Shown here piece by piece: positions 1 to 11,721 of a DNA stretch of 64,000 nucleotides. Below the pieces are notes generated by a model that saw only the letters and a program-made list of their open reading frames with translations, had not been told where the DNA came from and made no database searches. Both the position numbers and the translations under genes were made by a program. The stretch spans positions 27,750,125-27,814,124 of the forward strand of contig NC_084599.1 in NCBI RefSeq assembly GCF_033807715.1, in the 5' to 3' direction. The first letter of the stretch is position 1; each line of letters opens with the position of its first letter. The DNA is from Cololabis saira (taxonomy: Eukaryota; Chordata; Actinopteri; Beloniformes; Belonidae).

Positions 1-1617
1 ATTTCAGGGACTGTTATGTTGACTTAGATCTTCAATTTTTCTTTTTACTCCAGAAAGTGAATCGTGATCATGAGCACAAATAAATTCATGTATCGCTTGC
101 CACATGTTGATCCAGTCTAAATGGACTTGTTTCAGTGAGAAGAAAGGAAGAACAACCTGACAGAAAGAAAACAGAGATAGGAGCATTGCCAACATTTTAT
201 ATTCAAGCAGCTTGTGAGTGGGTGTTAAAGTCAATAAAATATAATAAACAGAAACATTTCTTGCGAGGAACACTGATGGGGACTCTAATGCCACAAAATA
301 AGGTGATATTCATTCAACGTGCCCCGCTATTTTGTGCACCCATTTGAAGTCTCAGAATTTTTCTCTGAATCTGATCCATCCACCTCTCCAACTGAATATG
401 AACAGTATATTTCTAAAAATAGACGCACATTTCTACTATACTATGAGCACGGACATGCAACTTATCAGAACAGAGGAACAGACTGTGCATTTTGGTGTTC
501 AACTACCGAACCCGAAAATCGCGCCTCTGTCTGATAATTCATGTCTCTCAGCTTTTTTTAATGACAGAAATTCAGACATTTGTTTCTTTCTTTATCAAAC
601 TTCCTTTTCAGGCGTTCCCACCAAGCCAGTTCAATTTTGGAGCTAGAGTCAACCTTAGAACCAGTTTTTTGTTGTTTTTGTTTTTACTGGCGGCAGTGAC
701 GAACACTGCTGCTACGCTGGCCTTGAAACCTTGATGAACTGGATGTGAGAAACATTTACATCAGGGGCGAGGGGTGGGAGTACCATGACACTGACCTCCA
801 CAGTTAAAATCACATCTGGGCCAAGCTATTGAATTTATTATTTTCAGCTAAATTTATTAATGGATATTGTTGAGTGTTTTGGTATTTTGTGTTTATGCAT
901 CCCACTCAAACTTAAATCACATTTGCAACAGTGTTCATAAATGCCATTTGGAATCGGAGTCCGGAGCATCTCTCGCAGCAGGATTTTCAAACTGTGATTG
1001 TGTTGTCATTAACTAAACGTTACTGGATGTTTCAGTAACACAATCCCCGCGCAGAACCGCAGATATAAATCCTGTTTGTCGCCGTGTTCATGAATACCAG
1101 TCAGCATTTGTAAATGACAGTCGGACTTCACGTTATCTGCTAAGCTACATAAAGCTGCACTCCCAATATCTGTTTTAAACTGAATTTAAATGCAGTGTCA
1201 GGTATTTTCATTATTAAACCATTTCAAGTGTTTTAATATCACCTGCTGGCATTTATGGATCCCGCTCAACATTTGGAAATACTGGTTGGCACGGCAACAA
1301 ACAGTCACGATCAGCAACTACAACAATAAAAGTTAGAGTGGTAATATCAAGATATTAGTGTTGCAGGAAAACACTGTAATCTTTGTCCTTTGTGAACTGT
1401 GGTCTTGTAAAGAAATCCAGGGTGCAGTAAATGGAGGTTCAACGATATAATGATATTTTTCTGAGACCAACCCATTTTTTCAAACTTAATATTACAGGTT
1501 CCAAAGTAGAGCCAGCTATGAAGTTGCTCTCGAACCAGTCTGGCACCAGCACCAGTTTCAAGTTGGTCAAAAAGGGCAATTTGAAAATGCAGTAAATTTC
1601 CTAACTGACCTGGCTAC
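1..1617. other. Unassigned AT-rich DNA, no gene recognised
   Basis: Short open frames occur on both strands but none has a recognisable domain, a plausible codon pattern or splice context. No transposon termini were identified. It may hold decayed repeats or intergenic DNA. Confidence 0.5.
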
Positions 1618-1620
1618 CTA

Positions 1621-1648
1621 ACACACACACACACACATACGCACACAC
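1621..1648. repeat. Short imperfect (CA)n microsatellite
   Basis: Runs of AC dinucleotides interrupted by a few substitutions (ACATACGC). Confidence 0.85.
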
Positions 1649-1789
1649 AGCACTCTTGCTACTCAACAACACTCCACTGACAGCTTTCAAGTAGATTCTG
1701 CTCATGCAAACATCTACAGACACCCTGAAAGATGGAGGCCATGCCCTGCCTTGTTCTTTGATATTTTAGTCATTATCAGCCGCTAGTAT

Positions 1790-1900
1790 TGTCTCCAGAA
1801 CTCCATCTATCAATGATATAACTCGTGTTCTCCAACAACTCCACTGGCTTCCTGTTTGTATTGACTTCAAAACCCTGCTCCACACTTTTAAGGCCATCCC
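1790..1900 (+). pseudogene. LINE reverse-transcriptase C-terminal scrap
   Basis: The + strand reads LQQLHWLPV followed by IDFKTLLHTFKA. This block is characteristic of the region after the polymerase core in L2/Rex1/CR1-type non-LTR retrotransposons. Only about 35 codons survive. They end just before family A copy 1, so the LINE is truncated on both sides. The clade cannot be fixed from so short a piece. Confidence 0.6.
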
Positions 1901-1917
1901 CCCATAATGTATTATTA

Positions 1918-3161
1918 GGGCCAGAGCACTTATAGTGCGAAGGCCCTATTGTATTCTTCTTTCTTCTTTATTTTTCCGACGAAAGGAGGGCCTTTTTGCC
2001 CCCTAAACGTGCCCCAAAAGTCACCAAATTTTGCAAACAAGCCAGGCCTGGCGAAAATTTTGATATTTAATGGTTTGCATTAATGGGCGTGGGAAAATGG
2101 CTCAACAGCGCCCCCTAGAAAACTTTGTGCCTCAAGCCCCATAATACGGTTTGACGTACATACACGAAAATCACTACACACCTGTATCATGTCGTAACTT
2201 AAAGAAAAGTCTCTTGGCGCCATGGCCGAAACCGAATAGGAAGTCGGCCATTTTGAATTAATCGTGTAATTTTGGCGAAATTTATGCCATTTCTTCAGCC
2301 GCTTCAGAGCCCGAACCGTAACGTGCACCCAGGTGTGTTATACATCAAAATGTGCGTCTCCATCCTGTGACGACACGCATTACTTTTCTCAGTCAAAAGC
2401 ATTACTGTGTCGACGCTAGACGCCAAAAAGCGTGCCCCCCCTTCATCTGATTGGTCCATACAGAAAAAAAGGTGTGCCTCAAGCCCCACAATATGGTTTA
2501 ACGTACATCCACAAAAATCGTCATACACCTGTATCATGTCGCAACTTAAAGAAAAGTCTCTTGGCGCCATGGCCGAAACCGAACAGGAAGTCGGCCATTT
2601 TGGATGAATCGTGTCATTTTGGCGAAATGTATGCCATTTCTTCAGCCGCTTCTTCGGCCGAACCGTAACGTGCACCCAGGTGTGTTATACATCAAAATGT
2701 GCGTCTCCATCCTGCGAATACGCGCATTACTTTTCTCAGTCAAAAGCATTACCGTGGCGACGATAGATGCCAAAAAGCGCGCCCCCACTTCATCTGGTTG
2801 GCCTGAATTAGCCCCGCGCCTTCTTCCGATTGGTTGTCCCTATTTTCTGCTATAACTTTTGAATGATTTGATATAAAAAGTCGTGGGTGGTGTCATCGGA
2901 CTCAGTTTTGACTCCTTGAACATAATTGCTGCAAATTAGCGCCACCCCTTCATCTGATTGGTCGATATTTGATAGTTTCTACTTTCTGACATAACTTTTG
3001 AATGGTTTGGTATAGAGAGTTGTGGGTGGTGTCATCCGCTAAATGTCCAGGCCTGAAGACATCTACATGCATACAAGAGCATACATACAAGCGCTTCCAC
3101 TGTAGCACGCCTGAACGTGCACAAGGGTGCGAGGGCCCGTTCATCGCTGCTTGCAGCTTTA

Positions 3162-3163
<2 letters not shown>
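1918..3163 (+). mobile_element. Dispersed repeat family A, copy 1
   Basis: This copy begins in TTATTAGGGCC with a GAGCACT...AGTGCGAAGGCCC hairpin and ends GGGCCCGTTCATCGCTGC / TTGCAGCTTTAAT. The same ends occur at about 14063-15463 (+), 41827-43215 (-), 44827-46690 (+) and 55645-57114 (-). The text around 2095-2450 is repeated at about 2475-2800, an internal duplication of roughly 370 bp. The 3' part carries units with a GCCCC-type GC box and a CTGATTGGT motif. There are no long terminal inverted repeats and no convincing ORF. The superfamily is not recognised; mobility is inferred from the shared ends of five copies. Confidence 0.75.
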
Positions 3164-3197
<34 letters not shown>

Positions 3198-3200
3198 TCA
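3160..3200. repeat. (ATT)n microsatellite at the 3' end of family A copy 1
   Basis: About 12 ATT units directly follow the CAGCTTTAATT end of the family A copy, as if seeded from the A/T-rich tail. Confidence 0.9.
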
Positions 3201-4060
<860 letters not shown>

Positions 4061-4212
4061 ATGCCATGAGGTTCAATGTTTCCTCTAAGGTGTGTATTTT
4101 GATCCTCCCTTTTAATCTCCTATCTGAACTAGATTTTCTGACTTCCCATGAACTAAGCCATTTGGACTGCGTTTTGGTTTGGTACAGAAATAAGTGGTTT
4201 CACAGGTAACCA

Positions 4213-6188
4213 CTCACTCACTCATCTTCTCCCGCTTTATCCGTTACCGGGTCGCGGGGGCAGCAGCCTCAGCAGGGATGCCCAGACTTCCCTCACCCCA
4301 GACACTTCCTCCAGCTCTTCCGGGGGGAGTCCGAGGCGTTCCCAGGCCAGCCGAGAGACATAGTCTCTCCAGCGTGTCCTGGGTCTTCCCCGGGGTCTCC
4401 TCCCGGTGGGACATGCCTGGAACACCTCCCTAGGGAGGCGTCCAGGAGGCATCCGGTACAGATGCCCAAGCCACCTCAGCTGACTCCTCTCAATGTGAAG
4501 GAGCAGCGGCTCGACTCCGAGCTCCTCCCGGGTGACCGAACTCCTCACCCTATCTCTAAGGGAGCGTCCAGCCACCCTGCGGAGGAAACTCATCTTGGCC
4601 GCTTGTATCCGCGATCTTGTCCTTTCGGTCACTACCCAAAGTTCATGACCATAGGTGAGGGTAGGGGCGTAGATTGACCGGTAAATCGAGAGCTTCGCCT
4701 TTCGACTCAGCTCCCTCTTCACCACGACGGTCCAGTACATCGACCGCATTACTGCGGACGCTGCACCGATCCGTCTGTCAATCTCACGCTCCATTGTTCC
4801 CTCACTCGTGAACAAGATCTCGAGATACTTGAACTCCTCCACCTGAGGCAGGACATCTCCACCCACCCGGAGAAGGCATGCCACCCTTTTCCGATGGAGA
4901 ACCATGGCCTCGGTCTTGGAGGTGCTGATTCTCATCCCTGCCGCGTCGCACTCGGCCGCAAACCGCCCCAGCACATGTTGGAGGTCCCGGTCTGATGAAG
5001 CCAACAGGACAACATCATCTGCAAAAAGCAGAGATGAAATCCTGAGGTTCCCAAACCGGATCCCCTCCGGCCCCTGGCTGCGCCTAGAAATCCTGTCCAT
5101 AAAAATTATGAACAGGACCGGTGACAAAGGGCAGCCCTGCCGGAGTCCAACATGCACTGGGAACAAGTCTGACTTACTGCCGGCAATGCGAACCAGACTC
5201 CTGCTTCGATCATACAGAGACCGGACAGCCCTTAGTAGAGAGCCCCGGACTCCATACTCACTCAGCACCCCCCACAGAATGGCACGAGGGACACGGTCAA
5301 ATGCCTTCTCCAGATCCACAAAGCACATGTAGACTGGTTGGGCAAATTCCCATGAACCCTCGAGCACCCTGCGGAGGGTGTAGAGCTGGTCCAGTGTTCC
5401 ACGACCGGGACGAAAACCGCATTGTTCCTCCTGAATCCGAGGTTCGACTATCAGCCGTAATCTCCTCTCCAGTACCCTGGCGTAGACTTTCCCCGGGAGG
5501 GTGAGAAGTGTGATCCCCCTGTAGTTGGAACACACTCTCCAGTCCCCCTTTTTAAACAGAGGGACCACCACCCCGGTTTGCCACCCCAGCGGTACTGTCC
5601 CCTTCCTCCATGCAATGTCGCAGAGGCGTGTCAACCAAGACAGCCCTACGACATCCAGAGACTTGAGGTACTCAGGGCGAATCTCATCCACCCCCGGTGC
5701 CCTGCCACCGAGGAGCTTACGAACCACCTCGGTGACCTCGGCTTGGGTGATGGATGAGCACGCCTCCGAGCCCCAACCCTCTGCTTCCTCAGTGGAAGGC
5801 ATGTCAGTCGGGTTAAGGAGATCCTCGAAGTATTCCTTCCACCGTCCGACAATGTCCCCAGTCGAGGTCAACAGCTCCCCACCAGCACCATAAACGGTGC
5901 CGGCAGAGTACTGCTTCCCCCTTCTGAGGCGCCGAACGGTCCTCCAGAATTTCCTCGAGGCCGACCGAAAGTCCTCCTCCATGGCCTCCCCGAACTCCTC
6001 CCAGACCTGAGGTTTTGCCTCCAAGACTGCCCGAGCCGCGGCCCGCTTGGCCTGCCTGTACCTATCTACTGCGTCAGGAGTCCCACCGGCCAACATAGCC
6101 CGGTAGGACTCCTTCTTCAGTCTGACGGCATCCTGTACTTCCGGTGTCCACCACCGGGTTCTAGGATTGCCGCCACGACAAGCACCGG
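4213..6188 (-). mobile_element. RTE-like LINE, 5'-truncated, with target-site duplication
   Basis: The element is on the minus strand. Its 3' end is a short GAGT tandem tail (CACTCACTCACTC on +). The 12-bp sequence CACAGGTAACCA is present at 4201-4212 and again at 6189-6200, exactly flanking the element. This is the expected mark of target-primed reverse transcription. The endonuclease and 5' region are absent, so it is 5'-truncated to about 1.98 kb. It is more GC-rich than its surroundings. A related C-terminal copy is at 34937-35465 and a decayed one at 54290-55620. Confidence 0.9.
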
Positions 6189-6201
6189 CACAGGTAACCA
6201 A
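4237..6201 (-). CDS. Reverse transcriptase ORF of the RTE-like LINE (5'-truncated)
   Basis: This is a 654-codon open frame. Reading N to C it has a linker beginning RWWTPEVQ, a reverse transcriptase domain from about residue 205 (FKKGDW...CSNYRGITLL, then GFRPGRGTLDQ and VDLEKAFDRVPR), the catalytic LLFADD box near residue 394 and a TSKTEAM block. The C-terminal domain has RWLGHLYRMP and a basic RRPRGRPRTRW stretch. The family copies its own RNA at nicked target DNA. The native start is missing: the first ATG and about four following codons lie in the flanking TSD, so this is not a natural N-terminus. The frame is otherwise uninterrupted, which suggests recent insertion. The RTE-like label rests on remembered motif wording. 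Confidence 0.85.
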   Translation of the reverse strand: MVTCAGACRGGNPRTRWWTPEVQDAVRLKKESYRAMLAGGTPDAVDRYRQAKRAAARAVLEAKPQVWEEFGEAMEEDFRSASRKFWRTVRRLRRGKQYSAGTVYGAGGELLTSTGDIVGRWKEYFEDLLNPTDMPSTEEAEGWGSEACSSITQAEVTEVVRKLLGGRAPGVDEIRPEYLKSLDVVGLSWLTRLCDIAWRKGTVPLGWQTGVVVPLFKKGDWRVCSNYRGITLLTLPGKVYARVLERRLRLIVEPRIQEEQCGFRPGRGTLDQLYTLRRVLEGSWEFAQPVYMCFVDLEKAFDRVPRAILWGVLSEYGVRGSLLRAVRSLYDRSRSLVRIAGSKSDLFPVHVGLRQGCPLSPVLFIIFMDRISRRSQGPEGIRFGNLRISSLLFADDVVLLASSDRDLQHVLGRFAAECDAAGMRISTSKTEAMVLHRKRVACLLRVGGDVLPQVEEFKYLEILFTSEGTMEREIDRRIGAASAVMRSMYWTVVVKRELSRKAKLSIYRSIYAPTLTYGHELWVVTERTRSRIQAAKMSFLRRVAGRSLRDRVRSSVTREELGVEPLLLHIERSQLRWLGHLYRMPPGRLPREVFQACPTGRRPRGRPRTRWRDYVSRLAWERLGLPPEELEEVSGVREVWASLLRLLPPRPGNG

Positions 6202-6234
6202 AACACCAAATTCACTTCACTTACATACACGTCA

Positions 6235-6458
6235 CTTTCTCCTCTCTCGTTATGCCCTCAGTATATCTGGTCTTGTCATTCCCTTGTTCCCTGTCGGACC
6301 GTACTGTTTGTTCCCTCCATGTCTCCTGTGGTTTTTGGATTCCTGTTTTGTTTCAGTTTCTTGATCCTGTCAGCAGCGCTTTTGCTTTTTTGAGAACTCC
6401 TGCCTCCGGCCTCCCTCTCTCCTGCGTTTGGGTCCACACCTTAGCCCCAGACGTGACA
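6235..6458 (+). repeat. 5' LTR of the Gypsy-like element, truncated
   Basis: It matches the 3' LTR from TCTCGTTAT onward and ends ACGTGACA. About the first 95 bp are missing. It also lacks about 36 bp, including the AATAAA polyadenylation signal, that the 3' LTR carries near 7709. Confidence 0.75.
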
Positions 6459-6475
6459 GAACGGTCCGACCTAAT

Positions 6476-7408
6476 ATGGACCCAGCGAGAGAGTGGGTGT
6501 CCATCTGGACTTTCCTCTGGGACAACAAGAGGTTGCTGGAGACCAATGGCAAGGCTCTCCAGGCTCTGGAGCGACGGTGTCGACATCAGCTCCAGCTAGC
6601 CGCTGTTCCGGCGGTGGTCTCGGGCGCGTCGTTGGTGGTGGTCCCGGATGCATCAGCCCCTGCTCCGGTGATGGTCCCGGACCCCCCGCAGAGAGCGCCC
6701 CGGACCCGGGTACCGCCGCAGCCAGCGCCCCGGACCCGGGTACCCCCGCAGCCAGCGCCTCGGACCCGGGTATCCCCGCAGCCAGCGCCACGGACCCGGG
6801 CTCCCCAGCAGCCAGCGCCCTGGACCCAGGCTCCCCAGCAGCCAGCGCCCTGGACCCGGGTACCCCAGCAGCCAGCGCCTCAGACCCGGGTACCCCCGCA
6901 GCCAGCGCCTCGGACCCGGGTACCCCCACAGCCACCGCCACGGACCCGGGCTCCCCTGCAGCCAGCGCCCCGGACCCGGGTACCCCCGCAGCCAGCGCCA
7001 CGGACCCGGGTACCCCCGCAGCCAGCGCCCCGGACCCGGGTACCCCAGCAGCCAGCGCCTCGGACCCGGGTACCCCCGCAGCCAGCGCCTCGGACCCGGG
7101 TACCCCCGCAGCCAGCGCCTCGGACCCGGGTACCCCCGCAGCCAGGTCAAGTCCCCGAGCCAAGTCAAGTCCCCGAGCCAAGTCAAGTCCCCGAGCCCAG
7201 TCAAGTCCCCGAGCCCAGTCAAGTACCACCGTCACGCCAAGAGTCCCCCTCATGCCTGCCAAGCCCCACGCCAAGCCCCCCGCCAAGCCCTCGTGGGCGG
7301 CCCCCGGAGCTGTCTCGCCGGTCTGCCCAGTCCCCAGGACGGCCCCTGGAACGTTGGCCGTGTGTTGGCCTGGGCCCTCCTCCAGGCCCCTCCACCCGCC
7401 CTGGTTGA
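6476..7408 (+). CDS. Gag-start protein with APRTRVPPQP-type repeats
   Basis: The start chosen is the ATG opening MDPAREWV, 17 bp after the 5' LTR, the usual position for gag in such elements. It predicts about 310 residues. Residues 1-70 are non-repetitive and include a short helical stretch (NGKALQALERRC). Residues about 72-222 are about 15 copies of a 10-residue unit (APRTRVPPQP and variants), then about five copies of a six-residue QVPEPS unit, then a proline/serine-rich tail. No capsid fold, zinc knuckle or enzyme motif is visible. It may be translated as a disordered protein, or be an open frame kept only because its repeat lacks stop codons. Confidence 0.5.
   Translation: MDPAREWVSIWTFLWDNKRLLETNGKALQALERRCRHQLQLAAVPAVVSGASLVVVPDASAPAPVMVPDPPQRAPRTRVPPQPAPRTRVPPQPAPRTRVSPQPAPRTRAPQQPAPWTQAPQQPAPWTRVPQQPAPQTRVPPQPAPRTRVPPQPPPRTRAPLQPAPRTRVPPQPAPRTRVPPQPAPRTRVPQQPAPRTRVPPQPAPRTRVPPQPAPRTRVPPQPGQVPEPSQVPEPSQVPEPSQVPEPSQVPPSRQESPSCLPSPTPSPPPSPRGRPPELSRRSAQSPGRPLERWPCVGLGPPPGPSTRPG
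6691..7143. repeat. 30-bp GC-rich minisatellite, about 15 units
   Basis: The unit contains CGGACCCGGGTACCCCC, with a CCCGGG palindrome, and period 30. None of the six reading frames of the consensus unit contains a stop codon. Confidence 0.95.
7146..7230. repeat. 18-bp minisatellite, about five units
   Basis: AAGTCCCCGAGCCAAGTC-type units directly after the 30-bp array, in frame with it. Confidence 0.9.
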
Positions 7409-7455
7409 TCAGCCATGTGGGACATCTGGGATCTGTCCCTTGAGGGGGGGGGTTC

Positions 7456-7795
7456 TGTCAAGGTTTGACATTCTCCCCAGTCTTTGAGTTCTGTTTCGCC
7501 CTGCCTGTGTCCCATCTGCCCTGATTGTGTCTGCACCTGTGTCTCTCGTCATGTCTCGTTATCCTCTCAGTATATCTGGTCTTGTCATACCCTTGTTCCC
7601 TGTCGGACCGTACTGTTTGTTCCCTCCATGTCTCCTGTGGTTTTTGGATTCCTGTTTTGTTTCAGTTTCTTGATCCTGCCAGCAGCAGTTTTGGTTTTTG
7701 TTTGTTTTTGAATAAATCCTGCTTTTTTGAGAACTCCTGCCTCCGGCCTCCCTCTCTCCTGCGTTTGGGTGCACACCTTACCCCCAGACGTGACA
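7456..7795 (+). repeat. 3' LTR of the Gypsy-like element
   Basis: It runs from TGTCAAGG to GACGTGACA (340 bp), directly after the polypurine tract. It carries an AATAAA signal at about 7709. It matches the truncated 5' LTR along its last two thirds. Confidence 0.8.
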
Positions 7796-7828
7796 GAGCG
7801 CTGCTTCATGGGCTCCAGTATCAATAAT

Positions 7829-7832
<4 letters not shown>

Positions 7833-7896
<64 letters not shown>
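7833..7896. repeat. (TA)n array, left half
   Basis: An uninterrupted TA array directly abutting a DNA transposon end. The same array resumes at 8824, so the transposon split one microsatellite. Confidence 0.9.
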
Positions 7897-7899
<3 letters not shown>

Positions 7900-8022
7900 T
7901 ACTCGAGATGAGGGGGGATGGCAACCCCCCTGAAATAAAAACGGTCAAAATCATCCCCCCTTTCCATCCCTTATGTCATTTCATCAATGAATGTGGTTTT
8001 ACTGCTATTTCAACATTTAGAG

Positions 8023-8247
8023 CAGGGGTGTCCAAAATCGATCCTTGAGGGCCGGTGTCCTGCATGTTTTAGATGTGTCCCTTTTTTTATCAAACCGTGA
8101 TACAAGGAGCTTGGTCATCAACAGAACTATCCAGACTTTGATGACAAGGTGGTGACGACCGTTAATTAGAATCAGATGTGTTGATGCAGGGAAACAACTA
8201 AAACATGCAGGACTGCGGCCCTCGAGGACCGACTTTGGACACCCCTG
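8023..8247. mobile_element. 225-bp hAT MITE with perfect 8-bp TSD
   Basis: Termini are CAGGGGTGTCCAAA and its inverse TTTGGACACCCCTG. The subterminal arms (CATGTTTTAGATG / CTAAAACATGCAGG) are also inverted. ATTTAGAG occurs at 8015-8022 and 8248-8255. An 8-bp duplication with CAGGG-type ends is diagnostic of hAT transposition. Confidence 0.93.
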
Positions 8248-8294
8248 ATTTAGAGTCATCACCAGAAAAATAACACCAGAAAAATAACTTATTT

Positions 8295-8463
8295 GACAAT
8301 TTTCACCTGTAAATTTTAGTAAATTTTCACTTGAAATAAGTAGAAAAAATCTGCCAATGGGACAAGATTTATCTTCTCATTAAAAGCAATAAAATCTTGT
8401 TTGACATGCAGATTTTTCTACTTATTTTAAGTGAAAATCTACTTGAAACAGGTGAAAATTGTT
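8295..8463. repeat. Near-perfect palindrome inside the 7897-8822 element
   Basis: ACAATTTTCACCTG at the left is mirrored by CAGGTGAAAATTGT at the right. The arms continue inward (CACTTGAAATAAGTAGAAA against CTACTTATTTTAAGTG). It could be a further nested foldback element or the core of its host. Confidence 0.8.
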
Positions 8464-8821
8464 GTTTTTTCCAATGATCCAGTCTTGTTTTAAGTTTAAT
8501 GAGATTTATTTTACTATAATGACACATTTTAACTAGAAATAAGAAAAATATTCTTGTTAAGATTTTGAGTTTTTGCTCAGTTCAGAAAACTGTTTTTTAT
8601 TTTTGTGTTTTGATGTACTTGATGTAAGCCCAGTGGATATTTAAAGTTTACAGAAGGCTGCATTTAACTGCTGCTATGTCATTCCTGCAGTATTTCTGCA
8701 GGTGTTTTGGTCAGTGCTATTATTTGTAATATACTATATTATTTGTAATCAGCACAAATTATCTGTCCCCATATGATAAAATCCACCATCCCCCCTGATT
8801 TGTTTTTACAACTCGAGTACT

Positions 8822-8823
<2 letters not shown>

Positions 8824-8886
<63 letters not shown>
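8824..8886. repeat. (TA)n array, right half
   Basis: Continuation of the TA array on the far side of the DNA transposon. Confidence 0.9.
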
Positions 8887-8889
<3 letters not shown>

Positions 8890-8895
8890 CTATCT

Positions 8896-9177
<282 letters not shown>

Positions 9178-9179
9178 CA

Positions 9180-9754
9180 TCTATTAAACCAAAATTTATC
9201 TTCCTAAATGATTTATTTCAGCCAGCGGTAATTCTCCATAGAGCTGCAGGTTTCTCCCCGGGACAACGGCGCAGGTCGACCCGGCGATCATGTCTGTTCT
9301 CCGGCCGTGAGCTGCTGCTGCCGACCAGGCGGCTCTTCTCATCCCCGAAACATCGGATCAAATTTCTTAACAGGCGTTATTTGGATAAACTGAGCCCAGA
9401 TTGGGGATCTTAACGGTTATTTTACGCCTGAAAAAATATTAAAACTTAATAAAGTGGCATATTAACAGCGCTACAGCGGAAATTAAAACAGCTTCTAGCC
9501 TGCTTTTAGATCTCAGCTTTCGCTGTCGTTTTGGTGCGAAATGCATTCTGGGATACTTGGCTGCATACTGCTGTGTGAACGGTCTGCTGGAGCGGCGTAC
9601 TGAATCGTTCATTTATTAGGCAGTATACAGTACATACTTTGCAGTATGTAGCATGTAGTACGTTAGTATCCAAGTTCGGATACAGCTTCAGTCACCACGT
9701 GACTTTGTCAGCCATCTTTTCTTTTGCTTCACCACGTGTATGAATAGACATCGT
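9180..9754. other. CpG-containing unassigned stretch
   Basis: It is locally richer in CG dinucleotides than its neighbours, notably 9250-9340, but has no open frame of note. Sequence around 9540-9700 (ATGCATTCTGGGATA, repeated GCAGTATGTA motifs) resembles a terminal region of a decayed DNA transposon. No partner end was found. Confidence 0.4.

Positions 9755-9822
<68 letters not shown>
9755..9822. repeat. (CA)n microsatellite
   Basis: About 33 uninterrupted AC units. Confidence 0.97.
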
Positions 9823-9826
<4 letters not shown>

Positions 9827-10254
9827 GAGTTAATGTTTTTATTTAGTTGTTGTTTATGTAGTTTAGCCATCAGAATATATCCAAAGTGTTGTTTCACTAT
9901 CTTTTAAAATAAATAAATTCTGATTAATCTGAATGAGAGTAGTTGTTTGTGTTTATTTTATACATATTTGTCACAGCTGCTGGTTGCAAAAGTCTGTGCT
10001 TGAACTCCTTCTTTCACTGTTATTCTGTAACGCCACCCCTGGCAATAGGCTGGCATGTAGGGAATAACAGATACCTTGAGACTCATTTTGCTGTTTAGTT
10101 ATTATTTTCCTAATAAGTCAGGTGGTGCCCCGTTTTGATTGATTCATTTTGATGATTCATTTTGATTAGTAATCTTCTTTATTAATCATTAATAACTATC
10201 GTAAGACAGTTATTAATAACTCTTTAATTACTGAACCAGCACCACCTTTGTGGC
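9823..10254. other. Unassigned AT-rich DNA
   Basis: Nothing recognised apart from repeated TGATTCATTTTGAT words near 10136-10170. Confidence 0.45.
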
Positions 10255-10482
10255 ACAAGAAGATGCAGATAACGCTATACTGATTGCTGCACTGACAGAG
10301 TAACATCCTTTGGTGGAGGCAGTCTGATGGTGTGGGCCGGCATCTGCCTCACTGGAAAAATGAGGTTCGTGATCATTGGAGTAAATCTCAATGCAGAGAG
10401 ATATAGAGATGAGATTCTGCAACCAGTAGCAATCCCATATCTCCACAGTCTGGGACGGAGCTCTATCTTCCAAGATGACAAC

Positions 10483-11721
<1,239 letters not shown>

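Larger units (their letters stand above)
6235..7795 (+). mobile_element. Non-autonomous Gypsy-like LTR element with repeat-filled ORF
   Basis: Two related LTRs (6235-6458 and 7456-7795) flank a short internal region. A polypurine tract of G residues (7442-7452) sits just upstream of the 3' LTR, as expected for second-strand priming. The LTR begins TGTCA and ends TGACA. The only ORF has a short gag-like start and then low-complexity repeats. No protease, reverse transcriptase, RNase H or integrase is present, so it would need enzymes supplied in trans. Confidence 0.75.
7897..8822. mobile_element. Non-autonomous DNA transposon inserted in a TA array
   Basis: The left end is CAGTACTCGAGATG...GGGGGGATGG. 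The right end is its inverse, CCATCCCCCC...CTCGAGTACTG. Both sides continue into (TA)n, consistent with a TA target. It is 926 bp long and has no ORF. It contains a nested 225-bp hAT element (8023-8247) and a 169-bp palindrome (8295-8463). A TA target suggests the Tc1/mariner group, but the termini do not identify the family. Confidence 0.75.

Noticed and set aside
1918..3163. Family A as a Helitron
   Set aside because: Hairpin-like ends are suggestive, but no CTRR 3' terminus follows the hairpin and no Rep/helicase relative is seen, so no class was assigned.
6471..7286. 271-codon minus-strand frame and a second plus-strand frame over the 30-bp repeat
   Set aside because: The repeat unit has no stop in any frame, so these are shadows. 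Only the frame with the MDPARE start just after the LTR has positional support.
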